Shown piece by piece: positions 38,122 to 46,311 of a stretch of 64,000 nt of DNA. Location of the stretch: the NCBI GenBank assembly GCA_963749875.1, contig CAVVOX010000002.1:744001-808000 (forward strand), given 5' to 3'. The stretch is from JAHQVI01 sp963749875. GTDB lineage: Bacteria; Pseudomonadota; Alphaproteobacteria; Rhizobiales; Rhodomicrobiaceae. Both the position numbers and the translations under genes were made by a program. The notes under the pieces are model-generated. The model worked only from the letters and a program-made list of their open reading frames with translations. It was not told the DNA's origin and made no database searches. Positions within the stretch are counted from its first letter, which is position 1. Each line of letters starts with the position of its first letter.

Positions 38122-39873
38122 ATGAGTTCAGCTCAACCAAACCAACAGTCAACCAGTAATTATAATCCGACGCAGGAAGACTTCGCCGCGCTTTTGGAAG
38201 AGTCTTTCAAGGAGTCGGATGTCGGAGAAGGCAGCGTCGTCAAGGGCAAGATCGTCGCGATCGAAAACGACCTCGCTGTCATCGATATCGGCCTGAAAAC
38301 GGAAGGCCGGGTCGCGTTGAAGGAATTCGGCGTCAGCGGGCGCCAGCCGACTGTCAGTGTCGGCGACGAGGTCGAGGTCTATCTGGAGCGGGTGGAAAAC
38401 GCGCTCGGCGAGGCGGTTCTGAGCCGTGAGAAGGCGCGCCGCGAGGAAAGCTGGAATCGCCTGGAGGAAAAGTTCAATGCCGGAGAGAAGGTCGAAGGCG
38501 TGATCTTCAATAAGGTCAAGGGCGGCTTCACGGTCGATCTTGACGGCGCCGTAGCCTTTCTGCCGGGCAGCCAGGTTGATATCCGCCCGGTGCGCGACAT
38601 CACTCCGCTGATGAATGTGCCGCAGCCTTTCCAGATTCTGAAGATGGATCGCCGCCGCGGCAACATCGTCGTATCGCGCCGCTCCGTTCTCGAGGAGACC
38701 CGCGCCGAGCAGCGCTCCGAGATCGTCGCCAAGCTCGAAGAGGGCCAGACGGTCGAGGGCGTGGTCAAGAACATCACCGATTACGGCGCCTTTATCGACC
38801 TTGGCGGCATTGACGGTCTTCTGCACGTCACCGACATGGCATGGCGCCGCGTCAACCATCCGAACGAGATCCTCAATGTCGGCGACACGGTGAAGGTGCA
38901 GATCATCCGCATCAATCCGGAAACCCACCGGATCAGTCTCGGCATGAAGCAGCTCGAATCCGACCCGTGGGAAGGCATCGAGGCCAAATATCCGCTCGAC
39001 GCGAAATTCACCGGCAAGGTTACGAACATCACCGATTACGGCGCTTTCGTCGAATTGGAGCCGGGCGTCGAGGGGCTGATCCACGTCTCCGAAATGAGCT
39101 GGGTGAAAAAGAACGTTCACCCCGGCAAGATCGTTTCCACGAGCCAGGAGGTCGAAGTCCAGGTGCTGGAGGTCGACCCGAACAAGCGGCGCATCTCTCT
39201 CGGGCTGAAGCAAACTCAGGAGAATCCGTGGGAAGCCTTCGCCGAGAAACATCCGAAGGGCACCGAGATCACCGGTCAGGTCCGCAATATCACCGAGTTC
39301 GGGCTGTTCGTCGAACTCGAAGGCGGTATCGACGGCATGGTCCATCTCTCCGACCTCGACTGGAACAAATCCGGCGAGGAGGCTCTGAAAGACTACAAGA
39401 AGGGCGATGAGGTGACGGCCGTCGTGCTGGACGCCGATCCGGAGAAAGAGCGTATCAGCCTCGGCATCAAGCAGATTGGCGGCGATCCGTTCAAGGCGGC
39501 GGATACGCTCAAGAAGGGCGCGGTCGTCACCTGCGAGGTTCTGGAGGTGAAGGACAGCGGGCTGGATGTCAAGATCGCCGACACCGACCTGACCACCTTC
39601 ATCCGCCGCGCGGATCTCTCCCGCGATCGTTCCGAGCAGCGGCCGGAGCGTTTCTCCAAGGGCGACATGGTCGATGCGGCGATCCAGTCCATCGACAAGA
39701 GCAGCCGCAAGATCGCCGTCTCCATCAAGGCGCTGGAAATTGCGGAAGAGAAGGAAGCTGTCGCGCAGTACGGCTCCACCGACAGCGGGGCCTCGCTGGG
39801 CGACATTCTAGGCGCAGCTCTGTCGAAAGCGCAGGAAAAGGACGACGACGCCGAGGACGAAAACAAAGAGTAA
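38122..39873 (+). CDS. rpsA: 30S ribosomal protein S1
   Basis: 583 residues, the mRNA-binding ribosomal protein S1 with six S1 (OB-fold) repeats (roughly residues 34-100, 118-184, 203-271, 288-358, 375-445 and 462-531). Repeats 3 to 5 show the typical signature, e.g. NITDYGAFIDLGGIDGLLHV and NITDYGAFVELEPGVEGLIH. The C-terminal tail is acidic (KDDDAEDENKE). ATG 38122 is preceded by AGGGAAATTG; TTG 38119 is in frame just before. A 176-bp gap from cmk probably holds its own promoter and the autoregulatory leader usual for rpsA. Confidence 0.97.
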   Translation: MSSAQPNQQSTSNYNPTQEDFAALLEESFKESDVGEGSVVKGKIVAIENDLAVIDIGLKTEGRVALKEFGVSGRQPTVSVGDEVEVYLERVENALGEAVLSREKARREESWNRLEEKFNAGEKVEGVIFNKVKGGFTVDLDGAVAFLPGSQVDIRPVRDITPLMNVPQPFQILKMDRRRGNIVVSRRSVLEETRAEQRSEIVAKLEEGQTVEGVVKNITDYGAFIDLGGIDGLLHVTDMAWRRVNHPNEILNVGDTVKVQIIRINPETHRISLGMKQLESDPWEGIEAKYPLDAKFTGKVTNITDYGAFVELEPGVEGLIHVSEMSWVKKNVHPGKIVSTSQEVEVQVLEVDPNKRRISLGLKQTQENPWEAFAEKHPKGTEITGQVRNITEFGLFVELEGGIDGMVHLSDLDWNKSGEEALKDYKKGDEVTAVVLDADPEKERISLGIKQIGGDPFKAADTLKKGAVVTCEVLEVKDSGLDVKIADTDLTTFIRRADLSRDRSEQRPERFSKGDMVDAAIQSIDKSSRKIAVSIKALEIAEEKEAVAQYGSTDSGASLGDILGAALSKAQEKDDDAEDENKE

Positions 39874-39942
39874 GACGGGTGGAGGCCTCGGATGGGCGGG
39901 GCCTTCTCCTTTCTTCCAATCTCGCTGGGGCAGTGGTTTACT

Positions 39943-40914
39943 ATGACGCTCGAAGCCGACAGCCTGGCCGAACGCCGCCGCCTTAAGCGGCGCCTACGCT
40001 TCTGGCGCCTCGGCGCTATTCTCCTTGCCGTCGTCGTGATCGTAGCCTTCGCCGCCAGCCGGAGCGAAAGCTTCCTGGCGGACCTTGGCCTGAACCCGCA
40101 TGTGGCGCGTGTGAGCGTCGAGGGCTTCATTTCGGACGACCGCAAGCAGCGCAAGCTCCTGACCGACATTGCCGAAAGCAATCAGGTTCAGGGTGTCATC
40201 CTCTATATCAACAGCCCGGGCGGGACGACCGCCGGGGCCGAGGCGCTTTACAATTCGCTTCGCCGCCTTTCCGAGAAGAAGCCGGTCGTTGCGGTATTCG
40301 GTACGGCGGCGACATCGGCTGCCTATCTCGCCGGCATCGCGACCGATCACATCGTTGCGCGCGGGAACAGCATCACCGGTTCGGTCGGCGTTATTCTGCA
40401 ATGGGCTGAGGTTTCGGAGCTGTTGCGCAATTGGGGCGTCAACGTCCAGGAGATCCGCAGCGGCGAACTCAAAGCCGTGCCTTCGCCCTTCACGCCGCCC
40501 GATCCGAAGGGCCTCGCGCTTGTCGAGGAACTGGTGAATAAGTCCCGCGATTGGTTCGTCGGCATCGTGGAGAAGCGGCGTAAGTTGAGCTCCGCCGATC
40601 TCGATCAGATCAAGACCGGCCGCATCTACACCGGACGCCAGGCGCTCCGCATCGGTCTCGTGGACGAAATTGGCGACGAGGAAAGTGCGCTCAAATGGCT
40701 CAAGGAAAAACGCGGTCTTCCTGAGAGCATCGAAGTCATCGACCGCAAGACGGAGGACGGGTACAGCTCCATCTGGACGAAGGGTCTCGCCGGAGGGTTC
40801 GCAGGTCTATTTGGAGGTGTTTTCGAACGCGCCGTCCGATTGATCGGCGATCCAAGCCGTTTCAATCAGCTTGACGGGCTTATTTCGCTTTGGCACCCTG
40901 AAAAACAACAATAA
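39943..40914 (+). CDS. sppA: signal peptide peptidase SppA
   Basis: A 323-residue inner-membrane serine protease (S49 family) that degrades leftover signal peptides. One N-terminal membrane helix (LRFWRLGAILLAVVVIVAFA) precedes a single protease domain of the short type. The catalytic Ser is in FGTAATSAAYLAG and the Lys in IRSGELKAVPSPFTPP. An oligomerisation helix block follows and the tail is LISLWHPEKQQ. I chose ATG 39943 (MTLEADSLAERRRLK); the frame is open to 39892. It lies between rpsA and ihfB as in other Alphaproteobacteria. Confidence 0.94.
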   Translation: MTLEADSLAERRRLKRRLRFWRLGAILLAVVVIVAFAASRSESFLADLGLNPHVARVSVEGFISDDRKQRKLLTDIAESNQVQGVILYINSPGGTTAGAEALYNSLRRLSEKKPVVAVFGTAATSAAYLAGIATDHIVARGNSITGSVGVILQWAEVSELLRNWGVNVQEIRSGELKAVPSPFTPPDPKGLALVEELVNKSRDWFVGIVEKRRKLSSADLDQIKTGRIYTGRQALRIGLVDEIGDEESALKWLKEKRGLPESIEVIDRKTEDGYSSIWTKGLAGGFAGLFGGVFERAVRLIGDPSRFNQLDGLISLWHPEKQQ

Positions 40915-40949
40915 AGTCGAAGAAGAGCGCCTCAGCGGAATGGGCGAAT

Positions 40950-41306
40950 ATGATCAAGTCAGAACTTATTGAGAAAATCGCGGCTCAAAACCCGCATTTG
41001 TTTCAGCGTGACGTCGAATTAATTGTGAATGTAATATTTGACGAAATTATTTCGGCATTGGCTCAGAGGCAGCGTGTAGAGTTGCGAGGTTTCGGTGCCT
41101 TTTCGGTCAAACACAGGCCTGCGCGGTCGGGCCGCAACCCGAGAACCGGCGAGCAAGTGTACGTCGAGGAGAAATACGTGCCATATTTTAAAACTGGCAA
41201 GGAACTCCGGACGCGCATGAATAAAGATTCTGAAACCAAAGCCGAGGTAAAATCGGGATCGAAGGCGAAAGGCGCCAAAGGCGCAAAGAAGAAGAAGAAA
41301 ACGTAA
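40950..41306 (+). CDS. ihfB: integration host factor subunit beta, with lysine-rich tail
   Basis: 118 residues. The HU/IHF fold is complete: MIKSELIEKIAAQNPHLFQR, the dimer helix, and the DNA-intercalating arm with GRNPRTGEQVYVEEKYVPYF. The usual IHF-beta has about 94-105 residues; here an extra 20-residue tail ends in KAKGAKGAKKKKKT. A Lys/Ala-rich tail of this sort would add a nonspecific DNA-binding extension, as in some histone-like proteins. The gene follows sppA by 35 bases and codes for the beta half of the DNA-bending heterodimer. Confidence 0.95.
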   Translation: MIKSELIEKIAAQNPHLFQRDVELIVNVIFDEIISALAQRQRVELRGFGAFSVKHRPARSGRNPRTGEQVYVEEKYVPYFKTGKELRTRMNKDSETKAEVKSGSKAKGAKGAKKKKKT

Positions 41307-41332
41307 CCGGACGGCTTACGTTGGAGCTGCGA

Positions 41333-41704
41333 ATGCGACTGTTACGCTATTTGATCCTCTTCCTCATCTCGATCGTGGCCATCGCCTTTGCGGTCGCAAA
41401 CCGGCACATGGTCCGCTTCGTGCTCGATCCGATCGCGGGACCGGACAGCGTCTTGTCCTTCGAGGCGCCGTTGTTCGTCTTTCTGTTCTGCGCGCTGCTC
41501 GTCGGTTTCGCCATTGGCGCCTTTGCGGCTTGGCTCGGCCAGTCGCGCTGGCGCCATGCCGCGAAGCGGCGCGCCCAGCAGGTCTCCGAGCTCAAGAAGG
41601 ACAATGACCGGCTGACACGGCATTTGCGGGTTCTGGAACGCGCCCCGCAGATCAGAGCCTTTGCCAGCCAGGCCGACGTCCAGGAGCGTCCGCTCATCCA
41701 TTAG
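41333..41704 (+). CDS. lapA: LapA-domain (DUF1049) membrane protein
   Basis: 123 residues. Two membrane helices (LRYLILFLISIVAIAFAVAN and LFVFLFCALLVGFAIGAFAA) are followed by a cytoplasmic coiled coil (HAAKRRAQQVSELKKDNDRL). This is the LapA/DUF1049 pattern; in E. coli LapA works with LapB in lipopolysaccharide control, but the alphaproteobacterial role is less clear. ATG 41333 has GGAG about seven bases upstream. It lies between ihfB and the RidA-like gene, an arrangement common in the class. Confidence 0.88.
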   Translation: MRLLRYLILFLISIVAIAFAVANRHMVRFVLDPIAGPDSVLSFEAPLFVFLFCALLVGFAIGAFAAWLGQSRWRHAAKRRAQQVSELKKDNDRLTRHLRVLERAPQIRAFASQADVQERPLIH

Positions 41705-41720
41705 TCGGAATTTTGGCCAC

Positions 41721-42119
41721 GTGACGCGCCGTCTCATCTGCTCGGGTTCATCTTTCGAAGCCGAAATCGGCTATTCGCGAGCAGTGGTCGATGGAGAGTG
41801 GGTCTTTGTGTCCGGCACGACCGGGTTCGATTATCGGACGATGACGATCAGCGACGACGTCACCGTCCAGTGCGCCCAGGCCCTGCACAATGTCGAAACG
41901 ACCCTGGCGGAAGCGGGCGCATCGCTGCGCGACGTCGTCCGCGTCCATTATATTCTGCCCCGGCGCGAGGACTTCGCGCTTTGCTGGCCGATCCTGCGGC
42001 GCCATCTCGGCGAGGTCCGCCCCGCGGCGACGATGATCGTCGCCGGCCTTGCGGATCCGCGGATGAAGTTCGAAATCGAGGTGACGGCCCGGCGATCGGC
42101 TCCAGGCCCGGCCGAGTAG
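41721..42119 (+). CDS. RidA-family protein
   Basis: 132 residues of the YjgF/YER057c/UK114 (RidA) fold. Family signs are VVDGEWVFVSGTTGFDY, the helical VTVQCAQALHNVETTLAEAG, DVVRVHYILPRREDF and RPAATMIVAGLADPRMKFEI, where the Arg and Glu of the active-site cleft are present. RidA enzymes hydrolyse reactive enamine/imine intermediates such as 2-aminoacrylate; the subfamily here may act otherwise. Start chosen is GTG 41721 (VTRRLICSGSSFEAEIGYSR), which fits family N-termini. It lies between lapA and trpF. Confidence 0.85.
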   Translation: MTRRLICSGSSFEAEIGYSRAVVDGEWVFVSGTTGFDYRTMTISDDVTVQCAQALHNVETTLAEAGASLRDVVRVHYILPRREDFALCWPILRRHLGEVRPAATMIVAGLADPRMKFEIEVTARRSAPGPAE

Positions 42120-42234
42120 GCTTTTGTGCCCGCTAAACTGCGGTTAACCCCTTGTGGCGCTTGCAACTGTTGCGCCGCACTTGATATAGCCTTCCCTTCA
42201 ATATGTGGTGAGCCGGTAAGAAGGCGGTGCGCTC

Positions 42235-42906
42235 GTGAGCACCAGTGTAAAGATTTGTGGGCTTAAGACCGTCGATGCGCTCGAAGCGGCGATCTCGGCG
42301 GGAGCGAGCCATTTCGGCTTGGTGTTCTTCCCGCCCAGCCCGCGCTATCTCACGCTCGCTCAGGCGGCGAAGCTGACGCGGGCGGCGAAGGGCCGTATCC
42401 TGAGCGTCGCCCTTGTCGTTGACGCCAGCGACGACGACATTAAGGCTATCGTGGCTCAGGCCAGGCCCGACATGCTGCAGCTTCATGGCTCCGAAATGCC
42501 TGAGCGCGTGGCGGAAATTCGCAAAGCAGCCGGCCGGCCGGTGATCAAATCGATCAGCGTCAGCGAGGCGGGCGACGCGGAGCGGGCATTCGCCTATCAG
42601 GCGGCGGCCGATCTGATCCTGTTCGACGCAAAGCCCCCGCCTGACTGCAAGACCGGGCTGCCGGGGGGGAACGGATTGCGGTTCGATTGGCGTCTTCTCG
42701 CCCCAATCCGGGGCAAGATGCTGTTCATGCTGTCCGGCGGATTGACGCCGGACAATGTGGCCGCGGCGATCCGGCTTACCAGTCCGGCGATCGTCGATGT
42801 GTCCTCCGGTGTGGAAAAATCGCCCGGTGAGAAAGATACGGCCCTGATCCACCAATTCGTCGAAGCGGTGAACGCGGCCGCTCTGGAAGAGTTCGCAAAT
42901 GGATAA
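42235..42906 (+). CDS. trpF: phosphoribosylanthranilate isomerase
   Basis: A 223-residue TIM-barrel isomerase of tryptophan synthesis. Motifs are VKICGLKTVDALEAAISAGA (active-site Cys), GLVFFPPSPRYLT, DMLQLHGSE, LFDAKPP (catalytic Asp), GLTPDNV and SSGVEKSPGEKD. The start is GTG 42235. The stop overlaps the trpB start by eight bases, so trpF and trpB are coupled. A 115-bp upstream gap may hold the operon promoter; no leader peptide or attenuator was seen. Confidence 0.96.
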   Translation: MSTSVKICGLKTVDALEAAISAGASHFGLVFFPPSPRYLTLAQAAKLTRAAKGRILSVALVVDASDDDIKAIVAQARPDMLQLHGSEMPERVAEIRKAAGRPVIKSISVSEAGDAERAFAYQAAADLILFDAKPPPDCKTGLPGGNGLRFDWRLLAPIRGKMLFMLSGGLTPDNVAAAIRLTSPAIVDVSSGVEKSPGEKDTALIHQFVEAVNAAALEEFANG

Positions 42907-44128
42907 GCAGACGGAAAATTTGGCGAATAGCTTCCGGACCGGGCCGGATGAAGGCGGTCATTTCGGCATTTATGGCGGCCGGTTCGTGGCCGAGACGCTG
43001 ATGCCGCTCATTCTCGAGCTGGAGGAGGCTTATGAGGCGGCAAAGCGCGACCCGAGCTTCCAGGCCGAGCTGGACGAGCTCAACGCCCATTATGGCGGCC
43101 GGCCGAGCCCGCTCTATTTCGCCGAACGTCTGACTGAGCAGTTCGGCGGCGCGAAAATCTATTTTAAGCGGGATGAACTGAACCATACCGGCTCGCATAA
43201 GATCAACAATTGCCTCGGCCAGATTCAACTCGCGCGCCGCATGGGCAAGCGCCGGATCATCGCCGAGACGGGCGCCGGTCAGCATGGCGTTGCCGTGGCG
43301 ACGGTCGCCGCGCGCTTCGGTCTGCCCTGCGTCGTCTATATGGGCGCAACCGATGTGGAGCGGCAGAAGCCCAACGTCTTCCGCATGAAGCTGCTCGGCG
43401 CCGAGGTGAAGCCGGTCACGGCCGGAAATGGCACGCTGAAAGACGCGATGAACGAGGCGCTCCGCGACTGGGTCGCCAATGTGGAGGACACGTTCTACAT
43501 CATCGGCACCGTCGCGGGACCGCATCCCTACCCGGCCATGGTGCGCGACTTCCAGTCGGTCATCGGCCGCGAGGTGCGCGCGCAGATGCTGGAGCGCGAG
43601 GGCCGTCTGCCCGATACGCTGGTCGCCTGCATCGGCGGCGGCTCGAACGCGATGGGACTTTTCCACGATTTTCTCGATGAGCGGCAGATCGCGATCTATG
43701 GCGTCGAAGCGGGCGGCTACGGCCTGGAGGTGCCGAACGGCCACGCTGCCTCGATGAATGGCGGACGGCCGGGTGTACTCCACGGCAATCGTACCTATCT
43801 CCTGCAGAATGAGGATGGGCAAATCCTTGAGGGACATTCGATTTCGGCCGGGCTCGACTATCCGGGCGTCGGTCCGGAACACGCTTGGCTGCGGGATTCG
43901 GGCCGGGTGACCTACGGGTCGGTGACGGACAAGGAGGCGCTCGAGGCGTTCCAGCTTTGCACGCGGGCGGAGGGCATCATTCCGGCGCTCGAGCCCGCCC
44001 ATGCACTGGCGTTCGTGGCCAAGCTTGCGCCGACATTACCGAAGGATAATCTGCTCGTGATGAATATGTGTGGTAGAGGCGATAAGGACGTTTTCGCCGT
44101 TGCCGGTCATTTGGGCATGGATCTCTAG
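42899..44128 (+). CDS. trpB: tryptophan synthase beta chain
   Basis: 409 residues, joining indole and serine with pyridoxal phosphate. The Lys that binds the cofactor is in LNHTGSHKINNCLGQ, the phosphate loop is CIGGGSNAMGLF, and the catalytic Glu is in ETGAGQHGVA. Full length, first codons overlapping trpF. The stop codon TAG (44126-44128) is supplied by repeat copy D: it is the TA of the insertion site plus the first G of the repeat. This repeat separates trpB from trpA by 133 bases, whereas these genes normally overlap or abut. Confidence 0.97.
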   Translation: MDKQTENLANSFRTGPDEGGHFGIYGGRFVAETLMPLILELEEAYEAAKRDPSFQAELDELNAHYGGRPSPLYFAERLTEQFGGAKIYFKRDELNHTGSHKINNCLGQIQLARRMGKRRIIAETGAGQHGVAVATVAARFGLPCVVYMGATDVERQKPNVFRMKLLGAEVKPVTAGNGTLKDAMNEALRDWVANVEDTFYIIGTVAGPHPYPAMVRDFQSVIGREVRAQMLEREGRLPDTLVACIGGGSNAMGLFHDFLDERQIAIYGVEAGGYGLEVPNGHAASMNGGRPGVLHGNRTYLLQNEDGQILEGHSISAGLDYPGVGPEHAWLRDSGRVTYGSVTDKEALEAFQLCTRAEGIIPALEPAHALAFVAKLAPTLPKDNLLVMNMCGRGDKDVFAVAGHLGMDL

Positions 44129-44233
44129 CGCAACGCGCGTCCAAATGGACGCGGACAGTTGCGCTAACTTTTTGATATAGATCAACTTGACCTCGTTCAA
44201 TTGAGTCCACTTGAACGAGGTCAAGTTGATCTA
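44126..44233 (+). repeat. MITE-like two-hairpin repeat, copy D (short form), between trpB and trpA
   Basis: 108 bp, C-TA-G at both ends. The second hairpin is nearly perfect: TAGATCAACTTGACCTCGTT pairs with AACGAGGTCAAGTTGATCTA. It lies inside the trpFBA operon and its left TAG is the trpB stop. Confidence 0.88.
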
Positions 44234-44261
44234 GCCTTTTCGGGGACGAACCAATCGAATT

Positions 44262-45140
44262 ATGACAGTGCCGCGAACCAGGATCGACGAGACATTCGCC
44301 AAGCTCAGAGCCACTGAAAGCCGGCCGGCGCTGGTGACCTTTGTCACCGCCGGGGATCCCGACTATGAGACCTCGCTCGATCTCCTGCGCGCGCTGCCTG
44401 GCGCCGGCGCGGACATCGTAGAGCTGGGCATGCCGTTCTCCGACCCGATGGCGGATGGGCCCGCGATCCAGGCTTCATCGCAGCGCGCGCTGAAAGCCGG
44501 GCAAACGCTGCGCAAGACGCTTGAGATGGTCCGCCTCTTTCGCCAGGAGGACCGGGCCACGCCGATCGTGCTGATGGGCTACTATAATCCCATCTATATT
44601 TACGGGACCGAGGCATTTCTGCGCGATGCCGTTACGTCCGGCGTCGATGGGCTGATCGTTGTCGACGTTCCGCCCGAAGAGGACGAAGAAATTTGCTTGC
44701 CGTCGATCGATGCGGGACTGAATTTCGTTCGCCTCGCCACGCCGACCACAGACGATAAGCGTCTCCCGAAGGTCCTCGCCAATACAAGCGGTTTCGTCTA
44801 TTATGTTTCTATTGCGGGGATCACGGGAACGCGCGCACCTGATCTTGAGAAGGTCAGAGAAAGTGTCACTCGGATTAAGAGCCATACCGCATTACCCGTC
44901 TGCGTCGGATTTGGCGTGAAATCGCCCGAGCAAGTGTGCGCCATCGGCGCCTATGCCGACGGCGTTGTGGTCGGTTCAGCGCTCGTTAACGCGATTGCGG
45001 CCAGTCTGGACGAAAGGGGCGCGGCGACGCCCTCTACGCTTGCGGGCGTGACCTCACTTGTGTCAGAGCTGGCAACGGGACTGGAAAGGCGCCCGGCGCC
45101 AGCCGCCGGACCGCATCCCGATAGAACGGTTTCAGCGTGA
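44262..45140 (+). CDS. trpA: tryptophan synthase alpha chain
   Basis: 292 residues, cleaving indole-3-glycerol phosphate to indole, forming the alpha-2-beta-2 complex with TrpB. Visible marks are the N-terminal LVTFVTAGDPDYETSLDLL, the catalytic Glu in DIVELGMPFSDPMADGPAIQ, catalytic Asp in GLIVVDVPPEED, and the phosphate loop VCVGFGVKSPEQ. The C-terminal tail is slightly long and Pro/Ala-rich. The start ATG 44262 is 28 bases after repeat copy D. Confidence 0.96.
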   Translation: MTVPRTRIDETFAKLRATESRPALVTFVTAGDPDYETSLDLLRALPGAGADIVELGMPFSDPMADGPAIQASSQRALKAGQTLRKTLEMVRLFRQEDRATPIVLMGYYNPIYIYGTEAFLRDAVTSGVDGLIVVDVPPEEDEEICLPSIDAGLNFVRLATPTTDDKRLPKVLANTSGFVYYVSIAGITGTRAPDLEKVRESVTRIKSHTALPVCVGFGVKSPEQVCAIGAYADGVVVGSALVNAIAASLDERGAATPSTLAGVTSLVSELATGLERRPAPAAGPHPDRTVSA

Positions 45141-45156
45141 GAGGCGTTGTAAAGAA

Positions 45157-46212
45157 GTGAACTGGATCAACAACGTCGTCCGACCGAAGATACGCGGCCT
45201 GTGGCAGAAGCGGGACGTCCCGGAGAGTCTGTGGGTGAAATGCCCCGAGACCGGGCAGATGGTCTTCTACAAGGATGTCGAGGCCAATCAGCTCGTTATT
45301 CCGGGCTCGAACTTCCATCTGCGGATGGGCGCTGAAACCCGCCTCAAATCTGTTTTCGATGAGACGGGGTTCGAGCGAATTGCCGCGCCGGAAGTGCCCA
45401 TCGATCCGCTGAAGTTCCGCGATGAGCGCCGCTATATCGACCGGCTGAAGGACGCCAAGGTCAAAACGGATCTCGACGATGCGGTGCTCGCTGGCCACGG
45501 CACGCTGGATGGACAGGACATTGTTGCGGCGGTGCAGGATTTCGACTTTATGGGCGGCTCGCTCGGCATGGCGGCCGGCGAGGCGATCATCGCATCCATG
45601 CTTAAGGCGGTCGAGCTGGAAACGCCCTATATCCTGTTTGCGGCCTCGGGCGGCGCGCGCATGCAGGAAGGCATGCTCTCGCTCATGCAGATGCCGCGTA
45701 CAACCGTTGCCGTGCAGAAGCTGCGCGAGGCGCGTTTGCCCTATCTGGTGGTCTTTACTCACCCGACAACGGGCGGCGTGACCGCCTCCTACGCCATGCT
45801 GGGCGACGTTCACCTTGCCGAGCCAGGGGCGCTGATCGGCTTTGCCGGCCCCCGGGTGATCGAGCAGACCATTCGCGAGAAACTGCCCGAGGGCTTTCAG
45901 CGCGCGGAGTATCTTCTGGAGCATGGCATGGTGGATATGGTCGTTCACCGTCACCAGCTTCGCGAGACGCTGAGCCGCCTGTGCAGTCTGCTCATGGAGC
46001 GCCGCGAGCTGAAACGGCGGGTCCAGCCGCGAAAGGCCGCCGCGGCCGAGCAGAAGGCGCCGGTGCCGGTGCCCGAGCTGCCTCGCATTGTTGCTGACAA
46101 TCCCCCGCCGCCGCAGGTGCCCGAGGAAGAAGAGCAGCCCGAAAACGATGGGGAGAATGAGGTGAGCGCCATCTTGCGGCAGCCGCCGCCGGAAAAGGCC
46201 GCCGCCGAATAA
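45157..46212 (+). CDS. accD: acetyl-CoA carboxylase carboxyltransferase subunit beta
   Basis: 351 residues, half of the carboxyltransferase for malonyl-CoA synthesis. Carboxyltransferase motifs are present: DFDFMGGSLGMAAGEAI, ASGGARMQEGMLSLMQM, THPTTGGVTASYAMLGD and ALIGFAGPRVIEQTIREKLP. The N-terminal zinc ribbon has lost three of four Cys (WVKCPETGQMVFYKDVEANQ then VIPGSNFH), as in many Alphaproteobacteria. The last 70 residues are Pro/Glu-rich, probably disordered. Start is GTG 45157 (VNWINNVVRPKIRG); the frame extends to 45058. It sits between trpA and folC as usual. Confidence 0.95.
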   Translation: MNWINNVVRPKIRGLWQKRDVPESLWVKCPETGQMVFYKDVEANQLVIPGSNFHLRMGAETRLKSVFDETGFERIAAPEVPIDPLKFRDERRYIDRLKDAKVKTDLDDAVLAGHGTLDGQDIVAAVQDFDFMGGSLGMAAGEAIIASMLKAVELETPYILFAASGGARMQEGMLSLMQMPRTTVAVQKLREARLPYLVVFTHPTTGGVTASYAMLGDVHLAEPGALIGFAGPRVIEQTIREKLPEGFQRAEYLLEHGMVDMVVHRHQLRETLSRLCSLLMERRELKRRVQPRKAAAAEQKAPVPVPELPRIVADNPPPPQVPEEEEQPENDGENEVSAILRQPPPEKAAAE

Positions 46213-46311
46213 AGCTGCCATCCGGGCCGGCCGGGCGCGGGCAGCGCGTGGACCGGCCCGTCCTCCTCTTTCCCGTCACAACATAAACGCAACGAAGCGA
46301 TAGAAAGGGCG

